Assembly: GCA_001828545.1 (NCBI GenBank)
Contig: MHYW01000140.1
Coordinates: 113-12,373 of the forward strand
Reading direction: 5' to 3'
DNA from: Planctomycetes bacterium RIFCSPHIGHO2_12_FULL_52_36
GTDB lineage: Bacteria; Planctomycetota; Brocadiia; Brocadiales; Bathyanammoxibiaceae
Length of the DNA: 12,261 nucleotides
Part shown: positions 1 to 6,148 of the stretch, piece after piece
How positions within the stretch are numbered: position 1 is the stretch's first letter
How the letters are laid out: each line of letters starts with the position of its first letter
Notes under the pieces: model-generated
Database searches by the model: none
What the model saw: only the letters and a program-made list of their open reading frames with translations
Told to the model about the DNA's origin: nothing
Position numbers and translations under genes: made by a program

Positions 1-69
1 GAACTCATTTGAGTAAACAGGGTAATATCCATTACGATATAGTCCACTAAGACAGACGGAGATGAGAAA

Positions 70-1794
70 ATGGCACAGGCAATCATGGCAAAAAAAGTTC
101 CGAGCGACATTGAGATAGCACAGGCGGCAAAGTTGAAACCCATCCAGGAGATAGCAGAGGGCCTGGGCATAAGGGAAGACGAACTGGAGCTGTACGGCAA
201 ATACAAGACCAAGGTCTCCCTGGATGTCCTGGAGAGGTTGAAGAAGGCCAAGAACGGGAAGTACATAGTGGTAACGGCCATCACCCCCACCCCCCTTGGA
301 GAAGGGAAGACCACTACCACAGTGGGACTGGGTATGGGCCTCTGCAGGCTGGGCAAGAAGGCCGTTATAGCCATCCGCCAGCCCTCCCTGGGGCCGGTCT
401 TTGGCATAAAGGGTGGGGCTGCCGGAGGAGGTTACTCCCAGATAGTACCCATGGAGGACTTTAACCTCCACCTCACCGGGGATACCCATGCCGTCTCCGC
501 AGCCCATAACCTACTGGCCGCCTTCATTGATAACCATCTGCATCACGGGAACAAGCTTGGGATAGACCCCTTTAGCATCACCTGGCCCAGGGTAGTGGAT
601 ACAAGCGATAGGGCGCTGAGGAATATAGTGATAGGTCTCGGGGGGAAGGAGCAGGGGATACCCAGGGAGACAGGTTTTGACATCGCCGTGGCCTCAGAGG
701 TGATGGCCATCCTGGCCCTGGCTACGGGTCTTCAGGATCTCAGGAAGAGGTTGGGCAGGATAATAATTGGCAGTAACAAAGAGGGTAAACCCGTTACGGC
801 AGAAGACCTGAGGTGTGCTGGCTCTATGACCGTTCTCTTAAGGGATGCCATCAAACCGAACCTCCTCCAGACCGTGGAGAATACTCCGGCCTTTGTACAT
901 GCCGGACCGTTTGGCAACATAGCCCATGGTAATAGCTCCATCGTGGCTGACCAGATAGCCCTCAAGTGTGCCGATTATGTGGTAACAGAGAGCGGCTTTG
1001 GGGCTGACCTGGGCGCTGAGAAATTCATGAACATAAAATGCCGTTACTCGGGTCTGAGCCCCAACTGTGCCGTCATAGTAGCCACAGTCAGGGCATTGAA
1101 GATGCATGGCGGAGTAGGCAACATAGTGGCAGGTAAGCCCCTGCCTGATGAACTCCAGAAGGAAAACGTCCCCGCAGTGGAGAAGGGGTGTCAGAACCTG
1201 GTAAAGATGATAGAGAACATGAAACTCTACGGCATCCCAGTGGTAGTGGCCATCAACTCCTTTGAGACCGACACCAGGGCAGAGATAGAGGCCGTAAAGG
1301 CCATTGCCGTAGAGTACGGGGCAGAGAGCGCAGTGGAATCCAACCACTGGGCCAGGGGCGGAGTGGGGGCGGAGGAACTGGCCGAGGCCGTGGTGGCCGC
1401 CGCCAATAAACCCTCCAGGTTCATGTTTCTCTATCCTCTGGAGGCCAGTATAGAAGATAAGATAGAGATTATCGCCACCAAGATGTATGGTGCTGACGGG
1501 ATTGACGTCATGCCTGCCGCCAGGGAGAAGATAGAGCGCTACACCAGGTGGGGTGTGGACAAACTACCTATCTGTATGGCCAAGACACACCTCTCCCTCT
1601 CACATGACCCGGCCCTGAGGGGGAGACCCAGGGGCTTCAGGGTGCCAGTAAGAGACCTGAGGGCCTCCGTGGGTGCAGGGTTCCTCTACCCACTCCTTGG
1701 GACTATGAGGACTATGCCAGGACTACCCTCTAAGCCTGCTGGGGAGGCGGTTGATATAGACCTGGCTACGGGGAAGGTGGTGGGCCTGTTCTAG
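70..1794 (+). CDS. fhs: Formate-tetrahydrofolate ligase (10-formyl-THF synthetase)
   Basis: Cytoplasmic enzyme that joins formate to tetrahydrofolate with ATP, giving 10-formyl-THF for purine synthesis or, in acetogens, the methyl branch of the Wood-Ljungdahl pathway. The 574-aa product is a little longer than the roughly 557 aa usual for the family and appears complete. The P-loop TPLGEGKT is at residues 74-81. The very conserved block RQPSLGPVFGIKGGAAGGG starts near residue 103 and is followed by PMEDFNLHLTGD. The C-terminus has the family signature GTMRTMPGLPSKP and ends KVVGLF. I chose the ATG at 70 because GGAG lies 8-9 nt upstream. An ATG at 85 (residue 6) has no comparable ribosome binding site. 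It is followed by a 350-nt palindrome-rich spacer, so it probably forms its own transcription unit. Identification is by clear family motifs. Confidence 0.97.
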   Translation: MAQAIMAKKVPSDIEIAQAAKLKPIQEIAEGLGIREDELELYGKYKTKVSLDVLERLKKAKNGKYIVVTAITPTPLGEGKTTTTVGLGMGLCRLGKKAVIAIRQPSLGPVFGIKGGAAGGGYSQIVPMEDFNLHLTGDTHAVSAAHNLLAAFIDNHLHHGNKLGIDPFSITWPRVVDTSDRALRNIVIGLGGKEQGIPRETGFDIAVASEVMAILALATGLQDLRKRLGRIIIGSNKEGKPVTAEDLRCAGSMTVLLRDAIKPNLLQTVENTPAFVHAGPFGNIAHGNSSIVADQIALKCADYVVTESGFGADLGAEKFMNIKCRYSGLSPNCAVIVATVRALKMHGGVGNIVAGKPLPDELQKENVPAVEKGCQNLVKMIENMKLYGIPVVVAINSFETDTRAEIEAVKAIAVEYGAESAVESNHWARGGVGAEELAEAVVAAANKPSRFMFLYPLEASIEDKIEIIATKMYGADGIDVMPAAREKIERYTRWGVDKLPICMAKTHLSLSHDPALRGRPRGFRVPVRDLRASVGAGFLYPLLGTMRTMPGLPSKPAGEAVDIDLATGKVVGLF

Positions 1795-1802
1795 GGTGGT
1801 CT

Positions 1803-1820
1803 CCCCTCTAAAAAGAGGGG
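1803..1820 (+). terminator. Hairpin just after fhs, possible terminator
   Basis: CCCCTCT (1803-1809) pairs perfectly with AGAGGGG (1814-1820) around an AAAA loop, beginning 8 nt after the fhs stop codon. There is no following T-tract on either strand, so intrinsic termination is uncertain. It may instead be a REP-like repeat or an mRNA 3'-end stabiliser. Confidence 0.4.
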
Positions 1821-1840
1821 CAGGGGGTGTGTCTTCCATT

Positions 1841-1869
1841 CATCCCTCCCCCCTCTAGGGGGAGGGATG
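1841..1869. repeat. 12-bp perfect palindrome in the fhs-purQ spacer
   Basis: The 12-nt arm CATCCCTCCCCC (1841-1852) is matched exactly by its reverse complement at 1858-1869 around a CTCTA loop. Without a T-tract it resembles a REP-type intergenic palindrome more than a classical terminator, although a strong GC stem here could still slow RNA polymerase or block 3' exonucleases. Confidence 0.6.
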
Positions 1870-1945
1870 TCCGCCTCTGGTGGGCTTACCACCCCCAAAG
1901 CCAGGGATTAAGGGCTAGGGACCAGGTAATAGGGGAAAAGTATAA

Positions 1946-1963
1946 CGCAGGCTAAAGCCTGCG
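1946..1963. repeat. CGCAGGC/GCCTGCG palindrome
   Basis: CGCAGGC (1946-1952) and GCCTGCG (1957-1963) form a 7-bp stem with a TAAA loop. The motif is followed by GGCTACCCCTGCCCC, similar in style to the GCCCCTAC-ending palindromes elsewhere in the window, so it is probably a relative of that repeat set. The rest of 1795-2146 shows only further short imperfect repeats (for example GGTGG/CCACC at 1879-1893) and no credible gene. Confidence 0.5.
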
Positions 1964-2055
1964 GCTACCCCTGCCCCCTAGCCCCGGGATAGGGACATCC
2001 CTTTACATAGTGTTACCTATGTTTGTAGCAAAAACCTGCCCCTGCCCAAAAGATG

Positions 2056-2084
2056 TTTACAAAAGGGCCTATGCCTGCTATACT
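2056..2084 (+). promoter_or_regulatory. Sigma-70-type promoter upstream of purQ
   Basis: TTTACA (2056-2061) and TATACT (2079-2084) are separated by exactly 17 nt. Each hexamer differs from the TTGACA/TATAAT consensus at one position. Transcription would start near 2091, giving a leader of about 60 nt before the purQ ATG. This is a consensus match only. Confidence 0.5.
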
Positions 2085-2110
2085 GTGTTTTATGTCATTA
2101 CAATTATAGA

Positions 2111-2129
2111 GACAGGTCTAAAACCTGTC
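2111..2129 (+). repeat. Hairpin in the purQ 5' leader
   Basis: GACAGGT (2111-2117) pairs with ACCTGTC (2123-2129) around CTAAA. It lies between the predicted transcription start and the AGGA ribosome binding site at 2135-2138. It could affect translation of purQ, but it also resembles the GGCAGGTTT-type palindrome after purQ, so it may simply be another repeat copy. Confidence 0.4.
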
Positions 2130-2149
2130 CCTGTAGGACTTTAAATTTG

Positions 2150-2980
2150 ATGGCAAAGGTAAAGGCCCTGGTACTCCGTACCGCTGGAACTAACTGTGAC
2201 TGGGAGACAGAGTATGCCCTGAAAAAGGCTGGTGCGGAGGCCCAAAGACTCCATATCCAAAGACTCCTGGAGAGGACAGTCGGTGGGAATAACCCGGCCA
2301 ACCTTTTTAGGGACTACCACATCTTAGTATTACCCGGCGGCTTTACCTACGGGGATGATATTGCGGCAGGAAGGATACTGGCCAATATCCTCCGCTTCCA
2401 CCTGAGAGAGGCCCTGGAGCATTTCCTCGGTGAGGGGAAACTGATGATGGGAATATGCAACGGCTTTCAGACCCTGGTCAAGGGCGGGTTATTACCTGCC
2501 CTGTACCAGAACGGTGCAGGGCCTGCCCGGGACAGTGGACTGCCTGAGGTAACCCTTACCTTTAACGACTCCAACAGGTTTGAGGCCCGATGGATACACC
2601 TCAGGGCTTGTTCCAGTAAGTCAGTTTACGTAGAAGAAGGGGAATCACTATACCTGCCCGTGGCCCATGCAGAGGGGAAATTCGTACCCCGGGACGATTC
2701 AACCCTTCAAAGACTAAGGGATTCTTCACAGATAGTCTTCAGGTACGTAGACGAGGGGGGAGACGGGGCGGGGTACCCTCACAACCCAAGCGGCTCTGTG
2801 GAGGATATTGCAGGGATATGTGACCCTACGGGGAGGATACTGGGCATGATGCCCCACCCTGAACGCTACGTGGAACCCTACCAGCACCCGAATTGGTCCA
2901 GGAATGGGCTGAATAAAGAGCCAGACGGATTGCGATTATTTCTGAATGCTGTTAGATATGTAAAGAAAAATCTATTGTAG
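2150..2980 (+). CDS. purQ: Phosphoribosylformylglycinamidine synthase, glutaminase subunit (long form)
   Basis: Glutamine amidotransferase subunit of FGAM synthase. It releases ammonia from glutamine for PurL in the fourth step of purine synthesis, in the cytoplasm. The 276-aa product is a class I amidotransferase: an N-terminal strand ALVLRTAGTNCDWE, the LPGGFTYGDD loop, nucleophile Cys103 in MGICNGFQTL, and His236/Glu238 in MMPHPERY. It is longer than the roughly 220-230 aa of compact PurQ and resembles the glutaminase domain of large-type FGAM synthases. I chose the ATG at 2150. A TTG at 2147 is also in frame and slightly closer to AGGA at 2135-2138. The TAG stop lies within the left arm of a palindrome, and a second coding-like copy of the last 11 codons follows. 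purL is not in the window. Confidence 0.95.
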   Translation: MAKVKALVLRTAGTNCDWETEYALKKAGAEAQRLHIQRLLERTVGGNNPANLFRDYHILVLPGGFTYGDDIAAGRILANILRFHLREALEHFLGEGKLMMGICNGFQTLVKGGLLPALYQNGAGPARDSGLPEVTLTFNDSNRFEARWIHLRACSSKSVYVEEGESLYLPVAHAEGKFVPRDDSTLQRLRDSSQIVFRYVDEGGDGAGYPHNPSGSVEDIAGICDPTGRILGMMPHPERYVEPYQHPNWSRNGLNKEPDGLRLFLNAVRYVKKNLL

Positions 2981-3005
2981 GGGCAGGTTTCAAACCTGCC
3001 CCTAC
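2977..3005. repeat. Perfect 14-bp palindrome supplying the purQ stop codon
   Basis: The 14-nt arm GTAGGGGCAGGTTT (2977-2990) is repeated as its exact reverse complement at 2992-3005, with a single C at the centre. The outer eight bases of each arm (GTAGGGGC and GCCCCTAC) are identical to those of the palindrome after the methyltransferase gene at 12151-12178, while the inner arms differ, so the two belong to one repeat family. The purQ TAG stop (2978-2980) lies in the left arm. The element could also act as a transcription attenuator or terminator. Confidence 0.75.
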
Positions 3006-3014
3006 CTAAATGGG

Positions 3015-3050
3015 AATGCCGTGAAGTACGCGAAGAAAAACCTCCTCTGA
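3015..3050 (+). pseudogene. Remnant copy of the purQ 3' end
   Basis: These 36 nt encode NAVKYAKKNLL followed by TGA. The last codons of purQ (2945-2980) encode NAVRYVKKNLL followed by TAG. Nine of eleven residues match, and most of the nucleotide differences fall at third codon positions. The remnant is richer in G and C at those positions than the present purQ end. It has no start codon or upstream gene body, and a palindrome separates it from purQ. It is probably the tail of an older or replaced purQ, or an old tandem duplication of the gene end. Confidence 0.6.
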
Positions 3051-3077
3051 ATAATCTGGCATGGAGAGGCAGGTCTT

Positions 3078-3094
3078 GTCCGCCTGAGGCGGAC
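3078..3094. repeat. GTCCGCC-TGA-GGCGGAC palindrome before nuoE
   Basis: A perfect 7-bp stem with a TGA loop, 12 nt before the nuoE-like start codon. The same core (CGCC-N3-GGCG) recurs at 9888-9920 and 11371-11387. Placed here, it could fold over the translation start region of the next gene, which has no obvious Shine-Dalgarno sequence. Confidence 0.6.
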
Positions 3095-3106
3095 CCATTG
3101 CTTATT

Positions 3107-3667
3107 ATGAAGAAAGAGACCCTAAAACAAGAAGCCCCCATAGAATTGGGCGGTTTAGAGAGACACATAAAAAACCTGAATCACAGGTTGAGCAGGTCTG
3201 ACCTTATACCCTTATTACAGTATACCCAGGATAGCTACGGCTACCTGCCCAGACCTGCCCTGGAGTTTATATCCAGGAGTACCCGTATCCCGCTGAGCAG
3301 GGTATTTGGAGTAGCCACCTTCTACTCCCAGTTCTCTTTTGTGCCGAAGGGGAAATTCACCATTAAGGTATGCGTTGGCACTGCCTGCCATGTCCGGGGG
3401 GCAGATAAGGTAAAGTCCAGGATAGGGGAACTCCTGGGCGTCAAGGATGGAGAAACTACGGCGGACTACAGATTTACCCTGGAGTCAGTGGCCTGCCTGG
3501 GTACCTGTGCCCTGGGGCCAATTGTGGTCATAGGGAGCAGTAAGAAGGCCGAGGGCTGTTGTGGGGGGGGGCCGGGGAAGCAGGCCCTGTCATTGGGCGA
3601 CAAATTCTATGGCCAGGTCTCTCCTGAAAAGGTACAGGAAATACTGGGGCGTTACAATAAGGAATAG
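3107..3667 (+). CDS. nuoE: NuoE-like [2Fe-2S] subunit of an NADH dehydrogenase/diaphorase
   Basis: A 186-aa thioredoxin-like ferredoxin of the complex I 24-kDa family (NuoE/HoxE/HndA), which passes electrons between the FMN subunit and partner iron-sulfur proteins. The cluster ligands are visible as Cys89 and Cys94 in CVGTAC and Cys130 and Cys134 in CLGTC. The N-terminal helical part includes LLQYTQDSYGYLP and FGVATFYSQF, both typical. Unusually, about 20 residues are inserted after VVIG, including a Cys-Cys-Gly-Gly-Gly stretch (151-155), before the normal ending DKFYGQVSPEKVQEIL. The insert is encoded across a run of nine G (3563-3571). I chose the ATG at 3107 over a TTG at 3098; neither has a clear ribosome binding site. 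nuoF follows after 3 nt. Whether it serves complex I, a hydrogenase or a formate dehydrogenase cannot be told from this gene. Confidence 0.9.
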   Translation: MKKETLKQEAPIELGGLERHIKNLNHRLSRSDLIPLLQYTQDSYGYLPRPALEFISRSTRIPLSRVFGVATFYSQFSFVPKGKFTIKVCVGTACHVRGADKVKSRIGELLGVKDGETTADYRFTLESVACLGTCALGPIVVIGSSKKAEGCCGGGPGKQALSLGDKFYGQVSPEKVQEILGRYNKE

Positions 3668-3670
3668 ACC

Positions 3671-5422
3671 GTGGGAAGACTCAACTCCATAAAAGACCTC
3701 AGAAATCTCAGAGAGGGGCTCAAAAAGGGGCAAAAGACCGGAGTCTCTACGGTAGTAGTCTGCGGGGGTACTGGGTGTGAGACCTTCGGGGGACATGAAC
3801 TCTACGAGTCACTTAATAATATCATTAAGGATAGAGAGCTAGAGGGGAAAATATCTCTAAAAAAGACTGGTTGTCAGGGTTTCTGTGAAAGAGGGCCTCT
3901 TGTAACCCTCTGGCCCAGCAATATCTTCTATCAAAAAGTAAAAGAGTCAGATGCCACAAAGATTATTGATGAGACCGTGACGAATGGTAAAGTCCTGGAA
4001 AATCTACTCTTTACTGACCCTCTAACTAACAAGAAGGTCACTCACCAGTCAGAAGTCCCTTTCTACAAGAAACAGCACCGCCTGGTGCTACGTCTTAACG
4101 GCGTTATAGACCCCACCAGTATCCACGACTACATTGCGGCCGGTGGTTATACCTCCCTGGAAAGGGTATTAGATGGTATGAGCCCGGAGCAGGTGATAAA
4201 AGAGGTGGCGGACTCTGGCCTCAGGGGCAGGGGAGGTGCTGGCTTCCCCACCGGAAAGAAGTGGGAGTTCGTAAGGAAGGCCACGGGCGATATAAAGTAC
4301 ATTATCTGTAACGGAGACGAGGGGGACCCTGGGGCCTTTATGGACAGGTCCGTCCTGGAAGGTAACCCCCACCTTGTAGTAGAGGGGATGATAATCGCCG
4401 CCTATGCCATCGGCTCCAGGAAGGGCTATTTTTACGTCAGGGCTGAGTATCCTATGGCGGTGAAGCACGTACAGAGGGCCATTGACCAGGCCAGTGAGTT
4501 AGGGCTACTCGGAGAGGACATCCTGGGTAAGGGACTAGACCTTGACCTTGAGATAAAGAAAGGGGCAGGGGCCTTTGTATGCGGGGAGGAAACGGCCCTC
4601 ATTGCCTCCATAGAGGGTAAACGCGGTATGCCCCGCATAAGACCCCCGTATCCAGCTATCTCTGGACTCTGGGGTAAGCCCACCTGTATAAACAACGTGG
4701 AAACCCTGGCCAACGTCCCCATTATCATTGAGAAGGGTGCACAGTGGTATAGCAATATTGGGACTCAGGGGAGCAAGGGCACTAAGGTCTTTGCCCTGGC
4801 AGGGAACGTCAAGAATACCGGTCTCGTAGAGGTGCCTATGGGTACCACGCTGAGGGAGATAATCTTTGATATTGGCGGAGGGATTGCTAAGGGAAGGAAG
4901 TTTAAGGCGGCCCAGGTAGGAGGACCCTCGGGTGGTTGTATCCCTGCAGAGTATTTAGATACACCCATTGACTACGAATCCCTCCAGAAGGTGGGGGCCA
5001 TCATGGGCTCAGGCGGGCTCATCGTCGTTGATGACAAGACCTCTATGGTGGAATTCGCCCGCTACTTTATGAATTTTGTACAGGACGAGTCCTGCGGTAA
5101 ATGCGTACCCTGCCGTATAGGTACCAGGAGGATGTTGGAGACCCTAAACAGGCTCCTCAAGGGAGAAGGTAAGGAGAGTGACCTGGACCTCCTCATGGAA
5201 TTAGCTGCGCATACCAAGGAGACCTCTCTATGTGGCCTGGGGCAGACGGCCCCTAACCCCGTCCTCTCTACCCTCAGATACTTCAGGCACGAGTACGAGG
5301 CCCTCCTGAAGAAGGCCCCTCCCTCAGAGGGCACCGTAACTGAACCTCAAGAAAAAGTGAAAGTTCGCCACAGCGAATCTGCCGTAGGCACGGCAGGCAC
5401 GGAGGCTGGCCAGTGCGGATAA
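3671..5422 (+). CDS. nuoF: NuoF-like NADH-binding FMN/[4Fe-4S] subunit with N-terminal [2Fe-2S] domain
   Basis: A 583-aa diaphorase subunit of the NuoF/HoxF/HndC family that oxidises or reduces NAD(P)H through FMN. An N-terminal thioredoxin-like [2Fe-2S] domain shows Cys31/Cys36 (CGGTGC) and Cys68/Cys72 (CQGFC). The FMN/NAD core follows, with GLRGRGGAGFPTGKKW at 183-198 and NGDEGDPGAFMDR, then the SLBB region. The N3-type [4Fe-4S] site is Cys475, Cys478 and Cys481 in CGKCVPC plus Cys521. HndC- and HydB-type relatives usually end in a two-cluster ferredoxin domain. Here the protein stops soon after the [4Fe-4S] domain, and its last about 20 residues are encoded by palindromic repeat DNA. The start is the GTG at 3671, 3 nt after nuoE. 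The 3' end overlaps the next gene by 10 nt. No catalytic hydrogenase, formate dehydrogenase or NuoG follows. Confidence 0.92.
   Translation: MGRLNSIKDLRNLREGLKKGQKTGVSTVVVCGGTGCETFGGHELYESLNNIIKDRELEGKISLKKTGCQGFCERGPLVTLWPSNIFYQKVKESDATKIIDETVTNGKVLENLLFTDPLTNKKVTHQSEVPFYKKQHRLVLRLNGVIDPTSIHDYIAAGGYTSLERVLDGMSPEQVIKEVADSGLRGRGGAGFPTGKKWEFVRKATGDIKYIICNGDEGDPGAFMDRSVLEGNPHLVVEGMIIAAYAIGSRKGYFYVRAEYPMAVKHVQRAIDQASELGLLGEDILGKGLDLDLEIKKGAGAFVCGEETALIASIEGKRGMPRIRPPYPAISGLWGKPTCINNVETLANVPIIIEKGAQWYSNIGTQGSKGTKVFALAGNVKNTGLVEVPMGTTLREIIFDIGGGIAKGRKFKAAQVGGPSGGCIPAEYLDTPIDYESLQKVGAIMGSGGLIVVDDKTSMVEFARYFMNFVQDESCGKCVPCRIGTRRMLETLNRLLKGEGKESDLDLLMELAAHTKETSLCGLGQTAPNPVLSTLRYFRHEYEALLKKAPPSEGTVTEPQEKVKVRHSESAVGTAGTEAGQCG
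5364..5396. repeat. Two tandem hairpins inside the nuoF 3' end
   Basis: TTCGC (5364-5368) pairs with GCGAA (5373-5377), and CTGCCGT (5379-5385) pairs perfectly with ACGGCAG (5390-5396) around AGGC. The first hairpin shares its flanks (GTTCGC and GCGAATC) with the intergenic palindrome at 9887-9903. This suggests that an element of that family is being translated as NuoF residues from about 564 on. Confidence 0.55.
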
Positions 5423-6057
5423 TCTCCATAACCAGTACCTCCAGTGGTGCAGGTAAGACTACCCTGGCGGCCTTTCTGATAAAGACCCTCGGGGGGCTAG
5501 ATGCCTTAAAAATTACTGTCCAGCACATGGGGGCCTGCCCGAAGGAGATAGATTGTGACGGCTGTCCTACTACGGAAGACTTCTCTTTCAAGATAATAAC
5601 TGACCCGTCCATCCTGAGCCAGCCGGGAAAGGACACTGCCCGCTTCCTCAAGGCAGGTGCTAAAAAGGTGATCTGGCTTCAAACCCAGCGCAAATGCCTT
5701 GAGACTGCCGTCCGTCGGACACTAAAACTCTTCCCCTCAAGAGGTGGGTTACTTGTAGAGGGAAACAGCTTCCTTGGTATAAGAAAAACAAACTTTGCCC
5801 TTATGATAGCACCGCCCAGGACTGTAGAACTAAAACCCTCTGCCAGGAAAATACTGGACAGGATAAACCTATTTGTGATAAACAAAAATTCAGGTTCCAC
5901 AAAGAAAGACATAGAAACAACCAGGGAAGGATTGTATTCTATGAGACCAGATTGCCCTGTTGTAGTATTTGACCCGTATCATCCAGAACCAGAGGCCAGG
6001 GTGGCCCTCTTAGAACCAATCGTAGCGGCCTTAGAACCAGTAGCTAGTAGTCGGTAG
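5413..6057 (+). CDS. MobB-like P-loop NTPase, function uncertain
   Basis: A 214-aa soluble P-loop NTPase of the SIMIBI type. The nucleotide-binding loop is SSGAGKTT (residues 10-17). A later GGLLVEGNSF (111-120) fits a Walker B region, and NLFVINKNS (152-160) a G4-like strand end. The segment DTARFLKAGAKKV resembles the conserved (K)DS-R--RAGA region of MobB, which binds GTP and assists molybdopterin guanine dinucleotide synthesis. That is my best but tentative reading; CooC-like or other maturation NTPases are alternatives. Cys42, Cys48 and Cys51 form a C-x5-C-x2-C group that could bind metal. The start is the GTG at 5413, with GGAGG about 8 nt upstream at 5401-5405. It overlaps the nuoF end by 10 nt, which suggests translational coupling and a shared role in a redox enzyme. 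Its last codons lie inside a repeat. Confidence 0.7.
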   Translation: MRIISITSTSSGAGKTTLAAFLIKTLGGLDALKITVQHMGACPKEIDCDGCPTTEDFSFKIITDPSILSQPGKDTARFLKAGAKKVIWLQTQRKCLETAVRRTLKLFPSRGGLLVEGNSFLGIRKTNFALMIAPPRTVELKPSARKILDRINLFVINKNSGSTKKDIETTREGLYSMRPDCPVVVFDPYHPEPEARVALLEPIVAALEPVASSR

Positions 6058-6127
6058 CCAGTAGTCAGGGAAAGACATTATTCCTAGCTACTAACTACTG
6101 TCTACTAGCTACTAGCTACTAGCTACT
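6039..6127. repeat. Long imperfect inverted repeat of AGTAGCT units
   Basis: The left arm (6039-6071) begins AGTAGCTAGTAG, and the right arm (about 6083-6127) ends with the matching CTACTAGCTACT, plus further paired blocks (GTAGC, AGTAG, CAG). The right arm also contains the unit CTACTAG/TAGCTACT repeated three to four times in tandem. The left arm covers the last codons of the MobB-like gene and its TAG stop. It could terminate transcription before recJ, although no T-tract follows. Confidence 0.55.
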
Positions 6128-6148
6128 GTATTTTGGAAAGGTGGTCTG

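Noticed and set aside
9..38. TTGAGT and TACGAT with 18-nt spacing as an fhs promoter
   Set aside because: Both hexamers match the consensus only partly, and the window begins too close to judge alternatives.
838..1347. Long - strand open frame (169 codons) opposite fhs
   Set aside because: It is a mirror of the strongly conserved fhs gene; the translation shows no family signal and has no ribosome binding site. The same holds for other - strand frames opposite nuoF, recJ, selD and pcm.
1795..2146. CRISPR array, tRNA or riboswitch in the spacer
   Set aside because: The repeats are dissimilar and not evenly spaced, no cloverleaf was seen, and no purine or THF riboswitch core could be recognised before purQ.
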